Positions 11,333 through 22,014 are shown, numbered from the stretch's first letter. The stretch is 64,000 nucleotides of DNA from Pyxicephalus adspersus (GCF_032062135.1 NC_092869.1:47350163-47414162), one strand, 5' to 3'. Made by a program: numbers and translations. The notes: a model not told the origin generated them from the sequence alone.

Positions 11333-11892
11333 ATGCTATTCCAGTATAACACCATCGATGCATGCAATATCTCAACATTTACAGAACAGTAGCAAGCTTG
11401 GTTAAAAATAAAAATTCTTATGTATGTTCCTTATTCTTTTCTTATTCTTAAACTGCATTTCATGTGTATATTTTATTATTATTATTATTATTTTTGTTTA
11501 ATGTATACAAGAAAGATTCAGTATGATGTAAGAAATTCAGAGATAGACGTGTTGGTGGCGCAGCATGTTGCGTTCTTTAAATAACCGCAGACAGATGGTG
11601 CATGGAGAAGAAATGTTTCCCGGCACCGAGTTATTTAGGAACGACCCCCAATACACACACAACCTATTCGATTAGAGTGTGCTGATGGAACTTCTCGATG
11701 TGTGGCTCACAATCTGCACCACCCTGCAAGGCAATGTGTTCACTTCCTCAGGGTATAAGGGACGTGGGCAAGGACTGGGTGATGACACCCATTAAGGACC
11801 CCAATAAAAGCCATCTTAAAAAAAATGTAAAAACAACAAAAAAACACAAGGCCATCAAATCACGCAAACTTTTGATTGAGGTTGCGGTGTGG
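11333..11892. other. Unassigned sequence with (TTA)n run
   Basis: A TTATTATTA microsatellite lies at 11470-11493. The remainder shows no recognisable gene. Confidence 0.4.
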
Positions 11893-12012
11893 TTGCTGTC
11901 TCCCCATGCCAGTGAACCTCTGGCTTTGGGGAGATCCTACATGTAGCATCTACCCTTGTCAGCCCCATGGAGAATAAATTGGGGTGGCTGTGAGTAGTTC
12001 AGTACCACTCAT
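11893..12012 (+). repeat. Dispersed repeat 'Q', copy 1
   Basis: It shares 'ggttgcgg', 'catgccagt', a G-rich block with 'gaagac/gagat', 'gagaataaat' and 'actgcc/attgcc' in the same order and spacing with 13122-13272. The two copies flank about 1.1 kb and lie in the same orientation. They may belong to one interrupted element. Class unknown. Confidence 0.6.
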
Positions 12013-12016
12013 TGCC

Positions 12017-12351
12017 AGGAGTGTAGTCGTAAAAAAAGAAGAGGGGGCACGGTACCCACCCCACTATACCCCAGCCTATGTGTCACTCAAGAAACTTTCC
12101 CCTGAGTGACGTCATGACACCAGAACCGCCCACTCTCCCATCACTGGTCTGAGCCTGCCATGGGAGATGGGGCGGGTTGTGTTCAGAGAGAAAACCCACT
12201 AACCCGAACCTGCAATTCCATATGGAAGACAAAGTCCACGGCTCAAGAGCCGCAGACCACCAAACAATTCTTTGCAAAAAAAGAGTGGGCACGCGTGCCC
12301 ATTCCCGAACAAAGTGAGGGCATGGCGTTCCCACCCCACTACACCCCTACT
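12017..12351. mobile_element. Candidate small TIR element between Q copies
   Basis: It starts 'aggagtgtagtcg' and ends 'ccactacacccctac', an imperfect inverted pair (aggagtgtagt versus aggggtgtagt). It also contains a near-duplicate of its own right end ('cccaccccactataccccag' at 12056). It is more GC-rich and CpG-containing than its flanks, with no coding domain. Boundaries are tentative. Confidence 0.45.
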
Positions 12352-13121
12352 CACTGCTTCCAAATCTGCAGACGCTGATACTTTAAGAACAAATTCTGCC
12401 ATGCAAGTGAGCAAGGTGGAGCCCAAGCTGGACACGTGAATGTGGACGGGACTACAGAATTACATCACACATGTTGGGAGTCAGAGTTAGAGTGAGGACC
12501 TGTATGCGCTCTCATGGATGATCTGTTTTAAAGTTTTATCGATTTTGGAATTATTTTAAACTTAAGGATTGTGAAAGTTTTGGATGCACAATAGGAATTT
12601 TACGTGGATACCGGAGTTGTGTGATTTTGAATGGGAACCAACAAGTCAGATGGAGACCACAGAATGATATTGTCTCCCTTGTAGTCAGAAAACAGTTTTC
12701 TTCTATTGAAAAGCTCAATTGTCTTATTGGATCCATCTTCCTTTGAATAGTAAAACATCTCCAACTGATATTATAATTAGGAAGAATGATTCCTATCAAT
12801 TGCGAGTGAGTGCAGTTTATGCGTTGACTGATTGATTAGTGACATTTGGAAGATAATTATTCCCATACTGAAATATATTTTTACCGCCACTGGTTGATTT
12901 GGATTGATTTTGATATTGATTTGATATTGATTTTTGGAAGGTGATTGATCCTATGTAGTGTGCTGCTTGGTGCTAGTGCAATACTATTTACTATTTATTG
13001 TATCCAAGTGACCAAGCACCTTTCCAGTCATCGTGTCCCGCATGAAACTGTTCAATCTTGAACAGGTCTGAACCTGCTCTAACTTAATTGTCACCCAAAT
13101 TTCTGCATATGTAGCTTCTGT
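12352..13121. other. Unassigned sequence between Q copies
   Basis: It includes a run of 'ttgatattgattt' reiterations (12893-12950) and a short inverted pair 'tgcttggtgct ... ccaagtgaccaagcacc' (12963-13020). It may be the interior of a larger degenerate element bounded by the Q copies. No protein domain was recognised. Confidence 0.4.
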
Positions 13122-13272
13122 AAAGTTGGTGGTGAGGTTGCGGCGCAGTCACAGCTTCCTCATGCCAGTAAACCATTCCTTTTGGGAAGACACTACTTGA
13201 AGATACTCCCAATGAAGAATAAATGTGAGGCAACTGTAAGCGGTACAGTATGGCCCACTGCCGTCCTCTGAT
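13122..13272 (+). repeat. Dispersed repeat 'Q', copy 2
   Basis: It aligns in order with 11893-12012: 'ggttgcggcgcagtc', 'catgccagtaaacc', 'ttttgggaagac', 'gaagaataaatgtgagg', 'cccactgcc'. Divergence is substantial. Confidence 0.6.
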
Positions 13273-13863
13273 AAATGTGTGAATGCTGGTTACCGGTGCT
13301 GCAGTATGAGTGAATAAGCGACTTGCAAGGTCCCACCCACTGGGAGCCATGTTGAATAACTCCATCTCAATGCTGGTTTTATCACCTAAAAAAATATTAA
13401 ATAAATGTTTCTGCATATGCAACTCTGGTATTGTGTGAGATCTTCTTCTTCCTTGGTTATGGACTTCTATGGATTCTTCTGCAGGCTGCCTGGGACTATA
13501 ACAGAAATTACCGGACAGTCATAAAGAACCAATGTCTCTTTTCCCAGTCTGTAGCTGAGACTAATGTGATGGCAAGTTTTTATATATACTGAATATATTA
13601 TTTTAATGTTGTTTGTCAACAAATAAATCCAGCATTAACAGAATTTCACAGCTCTACAATCTTTCTCTCCTGTTTCTTCTGAACATATGTTGCTAAGTAA
13701 AGTTTAACAACAGATTACAAAAAATGACTTAGGAATTGCAGAACAATCACAGAAGGCTGAACACAATATGGGGGACAGGAGAAATAAAGGAACTGATGTT
13801 GCTAGACTGTGCGGAGAGCGCTGAATTTGAAAAGCTGCTGATTTTTACAAACCCATAACATTT
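13273..13863. other. Unassigned sequence
   Basis: No gene or repeat was recognised. The stretch at 13435-13500 has 'ttctgcagg' acceptor-like sequence, but no conserved exon follows. Confidence 0.4.
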
Positions 13864-13960
13864 GTTGAGCACTGAAGAAGAGAGCAGAGCTGCAGCCCCC
13901 GAAACGTGATTGTATACAATATGTTATTGAAATAAACTTGTATTTGGAGTTGAAATAACT
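13864..13960 (+). ncRNA. Hammerhead-core-like motif, site b
   Basis: CTGAAGA (13872-13878, fits CUGANGA) is followed after 22 bases by GAAAC (13901-13905) and GTGATTG. The spacer contains 'gcagagctgc', which can form a short stem. Downstream is 'gaaataaac', an AATAAA-like signal. Both core strands are intact, as at site a. I interpret it as a remnant of the same hammerhead-bearing repeat family; activity is unknown. Confidence 0.4.
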
Positions 13961-14089
13961 CCCAAGAGTTCCTGATTTGAAGCAATTGTTTCTCTTTTGG
14001 GATCCCTTGGTCCCTCCTTGGTCCACAGTTGTTCTTCTTTTTGGGTGGATAAATACAGCTTTATATTTAATGTATTTTTACCTATTAAA

Positions 14090-14869
14090 AAGTATCATAT
14101 TGCACTAATTCATTTGAACACAGGCTGCAATTGGCCCCCGGGGCAGAATTTGGATATGCCTGCCCTACAATAACCCCTACCAAATGCCTCTCGGGAAGCT
14201 TTATTACCACACCTCTTTTTTTAAATTTAACAACCATATAATAATGACAGTAACACAATATAGCCATCAAATATTACCATCACATCAACAACATATTAAC
14301 AACACAGTATAACAACAGTATTGACAGGACCATAGCATTTCCTGGTTGCAGGTCCTCGAAGGCAAATGTCATCCAATCATGCCACTTACTGGGAGTCCAC
14401 ACCCTATTTAATTGTTCCCAGCCATACCTAATTCCACCAGCTCAGGGACAAAGACGTTCCTTGCAACCCCTTTTTAACAACCATTACCAAATTAAACACT
14501 TTGTACCTTTAACTTTAGGACATGTCATAGCGGCGATGACTCTCCCACCTACTTATCAGCAGACCCAATAATGCCCCCTAAAGCTTTAGCCAAATTCTAA
14601 CTCCTATCAAGGGCAGGAAGGAGGGCAATTCTTTCCTCTTTCTTCAAACTGACCCCCAGTACCTGTCTGACCTCTTTTTATCTATTTTACTTTCTCTTAC
14701 CCACCATTTCATTTTAACCAATCCCTAACCTCTTTCTTTAACCTCCACCTCATCTCTTATAACCGTGTTCTGCCCTCACCAGCTTACTTTCTGCACAAGG
14801 GGCCACTGTTGGCTGCATCTGCCACTGCACCACCCACCATGACCATTAGGTACACCCTAATTATATGAA
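14090..14869 (-). repeat. C-rich dispersed repeat 'U', copy 1
   Basis: This long block is rich in C, A and T but poor in G on the plus strand. It shares an ordered set of motifs with 35460-36240: an 'aacaacat/aacaata' tract, 'ctggttgcaggtcctcgaa', 'ggcaggaa ... ttcctc', then 'cacttcctc/gacctctttttatc' pyrimidine runs. The 'caaccat' AT-rich lead fits a poly-A-side end on the minus strand. No open frame is conserved. Class unknown. Confidence 0.55.
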
Positions 14870-15888
14870 GAAATAGGAACAACACATCAGAAATCAGCAC
14901 TTTACCAGCACTTTTTTAACCAAATATTTTTGGTGTTTTCAAATTGTATAGTTCTCAAAATTGTGGAGTGGCAGGAGTGTCATGTGCCAAAATAATCTAA
15001 CCAAAAACATTTGCTCTCCCTTATGTCTTTATATTTTTAAGGGGTGCATAATTATTATGGTGTAATAGAGTGGTGGACACCACCAACTTTGGGCCCATGG
15101 CTAGTGGGTGCGTCTCAACACCCCACTGTGGTGAGCAGCAATGCAAAAGATTTTACCAGTCCTGGAGGAATTAGTGGCTGGTGCAGAGATTACAGGGATT
15201 GCAGGCTGCTATGGGGCCCCAGGTGTGTAGAAGCTGCCAGCCCAGTATCAGTTGAAGACCCAATCACAATATAGGATTGTAGGTTCTAATAATGATAGCA
15301 CCGGTCAATCTTCAATCTTCTTTCTATTTTCTATATACTTTCTTTTTACATTGTGTAATAAACAAATCGCCCTTTTGATTCTGAAACTTTTTGTGCTACT
15401 TCATAATGGCAAGCAAAACCGACCGACTCACGCTAGGTAGAAGACGACAGTGGCATAATGAATAACACAATTTGCTGTGCTCGCCCGGCTTCTTATGGAC
15501 TTAATGATTCATAGAAAAACATCTCTTATCTGTGATGAAATATTACAAATGTCTTATTCACTCGGTGATTCATCAGCATATGCAGGAGGTAGACATCATC
15601 GTTGCTTGGCTGGGCACAGGGTGGATGACTGGTGTTCCTTCTGTTTTAAAGATGCATATGAAGACGCTAACAAAATAAATAAGTAAATGCACAAAACAAA
15701 CTCAATCTTGTCTTCTTGCTGAATGAGGAGCTATAGGTGGCACCATTAGGGCGCTTTGGCATGCCTGTGCCACTTGCGATTATCAGGTGATGTAGGCTCC
15801 TTTTTCTTTTTCATTCTTTGCATTAACGAAAGCAGCCAGCTTGCCAAAGAAAAGTAGATATGTTCTGATTTGGACCTCAGATGATGCC
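14870..15888. other. Unassigned; GC-richer patch at 15040-15240
   Basis: The patch 'gggcccatggctagtgggtg ... tggggccccaggtgtg' resembles scattered gggcccc-containing pieces at 51935-52075 and 58885-58985, so it may be repeat-derived. The rest is unassigned. Confidence 0.35.
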
Positions 15889-15974
15889 TGTGTTGCCTGA
15901 TCTCATCCAATCTCAGAGGCTAGGCAGGTTAATACTTGGATGGGATACCACCTGTCTTGGTAGGGTAAAAGGTA
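15889..15974 (+). pseudogene. 5S rRNA-derived pseudogene fragment
   Basis: It carries 'cctgatctcatccaatctca', 'gaggctaggcagg' and 'ttaatacttggatgggatac', then 'cacctg'. This aligns to residues of about 27-105 of vertebrate 5S rRNA (CCCGATCTCGTCTGATCTCGG..., ...TTAGTACTTGGATGGGAGAC). About 9-10 bases of the intermediate element (GGTCGGGCCT) are deleted, and the first ~25 bases are degenerate. The C-box-like 'ggatgggatacc' is nearly preserved. It could be a lone retropseudogene or the head of a 5S-derived (SINE3-type) SINE; no SINE body was recognised downstream. Confidence 0.82.
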
Positions 15975-16339
15975 AACTTTACATGAATATTTAATTTTTG
16001 GGGTTCAATCGAATAAAAAAAAAATATATTGGAGAATAAGCATGGAGAAAAGGCATTTCAGCAGATAAAAACAAAAAAACAGACCCCACCGCAAGCTCTG
16101 GCTGCAATACTTCTATTTTGGATATGTCCCTCGCAGGTGGTGCACACAGTAATTGGTGGTAGACGTTAAGTGGTGGAAAGGAAACATTTGAAACTCTCAG
16201 GATGATCGGATACATAATTACATTTTTTGCCCAATGAAGGGGTTCGCCATTGTGTCATCTTTGCAAGTTGGTGGTGAACATGGCTTGATGATAACATTCC
16301 CTAAACAATTAAGGTTTTCTGACAACATATTTTGTTTGT
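15975..16339. other. Unassigned sequence
   Basis: No recognisable gene. There is a short A-run at 16015-16024. Confidence 0.4.
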
Positions 16340-16545
16340 ATTACCTACAATACCAAGTTTGGGTTCCTAAAGCACCTGACTAGGTCTACAATCACTTTGG
16401 GTCAGTGTAGCTTCCTCCAGACGTTGCTGGGGGTTCCTTGAGAAATGAGGATATTTTTCCTCTCAGGTCAGTTTAACTGATGTCAATGATCTTTTTGGCT
16501 ATCTGTAAGGTGACATTCTTCCCACCGGTCAGCAATGTAAGAGAC
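16340..16545 (-). repeat. Interspersed repeat 'R', partial copy
   Basis: The minus-strand R blocks 'cttcctccagacgttgctgg', 'gggttccttgagaaatgag', 'ctcaggtcagttta' and 'tctgtaaggtgacattcttc' are followed by 'ggtcagcaatgtaagag'. It covers the part of R missing at 1-172. Confidence 0.75.
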
Positions 16546-17339
16546 AACAGTTTTACATGCAAAATACAACATGAATACTTCCAAAACTAAGATAAGATAG
16601 AATTTGGTTATAAAGTTGGGTTTCAGGAAAAAGCTAACCCTGTGCTGCTTTATAGGTGCCACGGCTTGCTAAAACCCCTGCAGGAAAAAAAAAATATATT
16701 ATACCCACCTTTCCTCCAATGAGCAAGGGGTGACATCATTCTTCTGCTGTTAAGATCCCAGGGAATTGTGAATATTACAAAACAGCCCTTGGAGCATTTT
16801 TTCAGCAAGATCTGTATTATTCTACATTTCCCAGATCTCGCCTGAAGGATGACATAACCTCACCTTGGTGCCGCAGGAAAAATGTCTGTTCTACTCTTCA
16901 GAAAGGGGTGAGCGGGCACTTAACAGCAGACCCGGCATTTTTGAATGCTAGCTGTGCTTGATCATTTTCAGGCAGGAGGTAGATAAAGTGGACATTTAGG
17001 GGTTAATTTCTCCTACTATATTTGTTGTATCCAGATTCCTAAAGATACCAATCATAAAATATGAATACAGCTGCAAGTGCAGAGAAATACACACAAACAA
17101 TCAACATAGCAGACTGAGTACAATGAGGGGAAAGTAGCTGAACTCTACAAGTAAAAAGTGAGATAACATCATTAGCGCTGACAACTCAGCCCCGGGGTCA
17201 TCAGTACATTCATTAAACAATATGTGTCATGCATGGAGAGGTCTGCTGCCCACAAGCATAGAGGTTAGAATCTTCTCCATTTATATTCAGCCTGTCCTGC
17301 TCTCCAGTTGCGCCCTTTGCTATTAGACAATACTAATTC
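16546..17339. other. Unassigned; possible degenerate element 16670-16930
   Basis: 16670-16930 has reiterated 'gatgacat/gtgacatcat' and 'tttcccagatct' blocks and short inverted matches reminiscent of a small non-autonomous element, but ends could not be set. No exon was seen. Confidence 0.35.
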
Positions 17340-17560
17340 ATTAAAGGGTTGATTATAAAGACAAAAATCTATCTTTTGACCGCATGATCCAGTGCAAGGT
17401 TTGTTCATTTCCTTTCCCTGTGACAAGTGTAAACAAGAGAGATTGATTGCCCAATGCGGTCCAATGTAATCACATTTTAATGATCCAAAAACCAGGATTT
17501 ATTGTGCTAAATCTTCCCTCCAGACCGGCAGTGATAATAAGAAATTGAAAATCTATAGCG
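17340..17560. other. Non-repetitive block, candidate conserved non-coding element
   Basis: There is no match elsewhere in the window and no low-complexity runs. It contains homeobox/forkhead-style words (taatcac, tgtaaacaa, ttgatt). The plus frame just after it (17562-17852, 96 codons) has no recognisable domain. The enhancer suggestion rests only on composition. Confidence 0.25.
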
Positions 17561-17849
17561 CGTGTTGCGAGTCACAGAAGAGGCCAAGCCCGTAAAGGAC
17601 ATGGAAGGCAGTGGAAAATTCCTGGAAGTGTTTGTGAAAGTGATATACATCTTAAAGCAAAAGAGAGTGAAAGTTCAACAGGATGGATCTATCAATCAGT
17701 ATTTCACAGTGATCACAGGTAGGGTGGTGGACCTTTCCGTGTCACTGACTCACCTGACAGAGACATGTACGTGGCACAGGGACACCAGCTTCCAGCTTCA
17801 CCAACGCATCCAGCAAGGGGTGATGGACTTTAGGAGGCAGTGCCTAGGT

Positions 17850-18347
17850 TAAAGCCCCCCTTGGCACAGGGCCTGGTAACTGCTGATGGGTTAGGACCAA
17901 TGCGTAGTACCAAAGTAAAAAGCAGGAGCAAAGTCAGACAAGCCAGGGTCAGGGCAGGCAGCAATCAGGAGTAGTCAGTGCATAGTCAGGGTCGCCATAC
18001 CAGAATGTCAATATCAGGAGATGCAAACTGGAACCTGTACACAGAATCTAGATGAACTCCTTGTTCAGGCAACATCCTGTTCCCTGTCACTTCCCTATAT
18101 AGTGTAAGTCATGTGGCAATTGGAGATCATGTGACCAGCAGGTAACAGAACTCATCACTAGAGGGAGTGGTGGAGCAGAGGCAGCTCAGGGTGTGTTCAC
18201 ACTTCTATCAGCAGATGGAGTGCATCTACGAAATAAAGGGGCAGCTCTCAGGGAGTCACATGATTCAGTCCGGGAAGTAAGCATTGGGTTGGAATCCCAG
18301 GCAGAGCTGATTCTGCTGGATGCAGAGACGTGAAAGGTGGGTGTCAC
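17850..18347 (-). mobile_element. LTR-type retroelement fragment, minus strand
   Basis: The reverse complement begins near 'tgtgacacccacc' (5' TG). It then has a TATA-like 'actatatagggaagtg' (around 18110-18095) and 'gattgctgcctgccctgacc', followed by 'tttggtactacgc'. The same succession ('ctgcctgccttgacccgg ... gatttggtac') occurs at 59050-59540 on the plus strand. This resembles solo LTRs of Ty3/gypsy type as I remember them from frogs. No gag/pol is present. Exact ends and target duplication were not found. Confidence 0.5.
18100..18112 (-). promoter_or_regulatory. Candidate LTR TATA box
   Basis: 'ctatatag' within the LTR-like block is in the position and orientation expected for the element's own promoter. 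It is a short motif in AT-rich DNA, so support is weak. Confidence 0.25.
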
Positions 18348-18798
18348 AGAAGAGGGCCCAGATCCTGTCTTATGTTGATCCTTGGGCCTTGGTTTCATAT
18401 GCATGGTTTATTTACATTGCAGGTCCCTACTGTGTCCTATATGAACCACTTGCTCTCCAATGGTTTTGCAGTTGAAACATTTAAGGGTTTGAAGCAAAAA
18501 AATGTTTATCAAACACCATATAAAAGCTATAGGTTGGTTTTGTGGTGTTGCTATTGCTTTGCACAGAAATTGAAGTGGTAAAGGAAGCAGAAACACATCA
18601 TATATGCACTTTTTCTTCCAAAACGCCTTTCAGATTCTAAGTAACTGCCTACAAATTAGGGTTTGAAAAGTGTTCCCATTCTAATCTAATAAAGCAGTTA
18701 ACAAGGGCACCAACCATGAAATGGTACAACCTACTGGCAGTATAAGCACTACCAAGAGATAGGAGAAAGGACATTCCTTTGACCATGCACATACTGTG
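18348..18798. other. Unassigned sequence
   Basis: No gene or repeat was recognised. Confidence 0.4.
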
Positions 18799-18990
18799 CT
18801 CGATTTATCAAACCTCTACAAGACTGGAGAAGATAGACTATCATGGGAGAACCTGCATGATCCAGCAAACCTTGGAATAGATCTGGTCTAGGACTGAAAA
18901 CATTCGCCAACAATTAGCAAATGAATTTTAGAAATTCAATCCAGAATTGCTGGACAACCCAGGTTCTCCCCTTAAAAAATCATATCCAAT
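18799..18990. mobile_element. Palindromic MITE (family P), copy 4, variant subfamily
   Basis: Arms carry 'gggagaacctgcatgatcc' and 'ggacaacccaggttctcccc' in place of the 'cttcactgatgaaag' block. It shares this with copy 7 (56821-56991), so the two define a second subfamily. The right outer end decays after 'aatcatatcc'. Confidence 0.82.
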
Positions 18991-19442
18991 GTCTTTAAGA
19001 AATAAGTGAAGTTTTGGAGGGCCCCAGGTCATGCTGATGTTTATTCTTGAAGACCCCAACCTGTTTATACATACCTTTGCTACACATATATTGTAATGTA
19101 AAGTTAATGTTTCACTAGAAACTATTTTTCTGGTGCCAACATGGCAGCATACCGGTGGTGGTGGCTTGGTACACAAACCACCCACAGGCACATGTATAAT
19201 GGCAATATTTGTTGGGGCATTGAACCACTACCATATATATAAATTGCTGTGTATTAGCACCAAGAAAGGAAATTTTCAAAAAGTAAAACACTTTTTTAAT
19301 ATTTTTCCTTCTAGTTGACCTCTGCAGAACTGTATGATGGGAATGTGATACAAATGGTCCATGGGGGTTCTAGGGTAGTTATGTTTAGTGATGTTTATTC
19401 TAGAGTTACTGCCCTGGCACATTAAAAAAGAAGTTATTATAA

Positions 19443-19714
19443 TTAATTTGTACTCATATAGTGCTGACATTTTACAAAGTGTTTTCACATAGTCATGTCA
19501 CTGACTGTCCTCAAAGTGGTTCACATTCCAATGTGATAGATCAATAACAAGTTTTAAGGCCAATTCTTTTGGGAAGCCAAATAATCTCACTGCATGTTTT
19601 TGGAATGCGGGAGGAAACTCACACAAGTGCAAAGGGAACATACAAGATCCTGGTCTTGGTCAAGAAACCCAACAAAGACAAGAGTGCTAGCCGCTGGGCC
19701 AACCATGCCACCAT
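19443..19714 (-). mobile_element. tRNA-derived SINE, copy 1
   Basis: On the minus strand the head reads 'ggtggcatggttggcccagc' then 'ggctagcactc', the A-box side of a tRNA-like promoter, followed by a decayed B-box region. The body has 'gagtttcctcccgcattcc', 'aaaaacatgcagtgag' and 'ggcttcccaaaagaattggc'. It resembles the widespread Mermaid/V-SINE-like 'GGGCAGCATGGTGGCTCAGTGG' family. The tail (19443-19490) is the degenerate form of the shared LINE-like tail. Confidence 0.8.
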
Positions 19715-21230
19715 AGCCAAACATCCCTGCTTCCACTGGTTCTCTTACACAGATAGCAAAACAATTATAGCCATCATTTTCTAGAACACTAGGGGTAAGA
19801 AAAATGAAGTTCCTAATTGGCTGTGCTATCTGGAAATTCAATGCTGAATGGATAAAAAATACAACTACTTTCACAAGTAAAAATATCTTCCCCATATTTA
19901 TTGTAACTGTATATTATATCGTGCGCCTGAAGTTCAGCTTTAAACACCCTAGAGCTTTAAAAATTGCTTATTGCCTTTTCCTATTGAATGAGCCCATATC
20001 TGCTCACTTTAATTAAACTAAAGTTCTTTAAATATGCTGTACAATGAAATATCCTAAAAAAACTTCATGCCACTGATTCCCTTATGGTTCAATTCAGATC
20101 ATTAAAGCAGTGAAAAGATGAGATTTTTATTGAAAGTGACACATCTATAGAGCGTCTAGAAGGTAGACACACTTGGACAGATTCGTATTGGAAAGATATA
20201 GATGGTAACTTAAGGCTTGGAATATAAATCAAGGTCTTAAGTATCTGTGCTAACAAGGAATAGGATTGCAGTCTCAATGGCTGAACTCCATCCTACGGCT
20301 TGCTAGGTTTTGATTTGAATTGACAGTGACAATAAGCCGGGAATAAGGTAGTCTCAAACAGGCATGTGGCTCAAAAGTCTCCTGTTATTTATATCAGCCT
20401 TATTACATGCTTTATATTCAGCCAAGCATATGTCAGCCCAGGCTATGCCACGCACATAGAATGTATATGCAAAAGACTAATGCGCAACGACTTAAAGCAA
20501 AACTCCATTTTTATTAAAAAATCTGTACTTTCTGAGAATGGAACCAGGGGGGCTGAATTTAGGATAGAAATTTGTTGGATTAAAACCATTGTTTCTTATG
20601 TGTAATTCAAAGACTGAGGGAATGTGTGAACATCAAGAGGGGCCACTGTGTGAGACATGGATTCAAAAGAAAGGTCATCAAAGTAGAAAACACAATGGAC
20701 CATATTCCTTGGAGCCCATAGAGATTCCATGTTACTGTCTATACCTTGACTCCTCCAACTGCCATTAAAATGGAGGTGAATAATACATTCATGATGAGGA
20801 ATAGCGATTTAAGCTGAACTGATTTATTTTGTCAAAAAAAAGAAATATATAATGGCATATTTCTGGAGATTTTCAGCTACACTTCTAAATATTTTTGGAT
20901 TTTTCAGTTGATATTTAGTGGTGGGTGTTTGCCAGACATCAAAACATGAAAAATGAAACATTCAAACCTCTTGAGCTATTTTAATGGTTCTTTTCTGGTT
21001 TTTAAAAAATACAAGTGCTATTTTTATGCTTGTGTGTTTTTTTTTTTTATCCTTTTTTGAGAACTTCGTGAAAATTAGGGAGGATAACTTCATAGGAAAA
21101 CATAAATGAATTAAGAGGGCCATTTGGAAAGACGAACATAATAAAATGTTTTGTTCTTGATTCACATATGATTCTGAGTTTTGGACTTCTTGTATAGAGA
21201 AGGTTTTCTGCTCTCCTGAGATTTTTATTC
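19715..21230. other. Unassigned; isolated T2-like termini
   Basis: 'gaagttcagctttaaa' (19930-19945) and 'cttaaagcaaaactcc' (20490-20505) resemble right and left ends of TTAA-bounded elements but do not form a clear pair. No exon was seen. There is a T-run at 21036-21048. Confidence 0.4.
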
Positions 21231-21663
21231 TTAAAGTGGAAATAAAGAAAAAAAAACACACACATCCTTAATCATGCAGATGGTGCTGGACGATTCCTCT
21301 ATCCAATCCAATGCCCTCCTGGAATTCTTCTTCGCCCCAGCAGGGAGGAAGTGCCGGGCGCCACCATCTTTGGTATTCGTGAGAATTCGTGAGATCGGGA
21401 GAAGTAGCCCGCGGTAAAGAGAAAAAAAAGAGAGCCGATCTCACTGCGCATGTGTGATATCTTGACATCTCTTTCCCCTCAGTGAAAAAAATGCCCATTC
21501 TGTGCAGAAGGAGCAGCCAAATCCTCCGGGGAGGCATGACGTACGTATCCCGGGAGGCTCTGCGCTCCTATTCAGTCTTGATCGCCACGATGATAAAAAC
21601 AGAAAGAGGAGCTGCAGCACCCTTTTATATAAAGTAAAAGTTTTGAATTTAGGTCCGCTTTAA
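21231..21663. mobile_element. TTAA-bounded MITE-like element (T2/Kolobok-like), copy 1
   Basis: The left end is TTAAAGTGGAAATAAAG and the right end, inverted, is TTAAAGCGGACCTAAA, each starting with TTAA (21231-21234; 21660-21663). Terminal TTAAAG plus purines and a TTAA target are hallmarks described for Xenopus T2/Kolobok MITEs. The 433-bp interior is non-coding, relatively GC- and CpG-rich, and shares blocks ('gaaggagcagcc', 'aaaacagaaagagg', 'cttttatataaagtaaa') with 39268-39628. Confidence 0.65.
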
Positions 21664-21734
21664 GATGTTGAGTTTGTTATATTTTTGTATATAACAATGA
21701 GCACAATATAATACTGAATATTATACTAGCGCAC

Positions 21735-22014
21735 CTAGACACCTGGACTTGTGGTCTTTTACTAAGAATTGTGGTTTCCGGAATAATGGCTTTTGTTCTG
21801 TTAGCTAGATTTAATTTTTTGTTGTGTGTTAACCAAACTTTTGTCTTTTACTTTGATTTTTGTGGTCTGTTACCTGGACCCATGTATTCAGTTCATTATC
21901 TAGGCATGTGATCGTTTACCTGAACTTGAATGTTGTTTTATAGTAGTCTTGTGTCTTGGTCTATTACCTTGAGCAACTATTCTCGTCTAGAGTTCTATGG
22001 AAATCCATGTTCCT
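21735..22014. repeat. ~30-bp minisatellite, left part
   Basis: Degenerate units of the form 'ttacctggacttgtgtcttgtgg' (about 28-32 bp). The array is interrupted by an R repeat at 22015-22315 and continues to about 22720. Confidence 0.75.

Noticed and set aside
17562..17852. 96-codon plus frame near a candidate conserved block
   Set aside because: No domain or close homology known to me; length is within chance for AT-moderate sequence. Kept only as part of the unassigned region.
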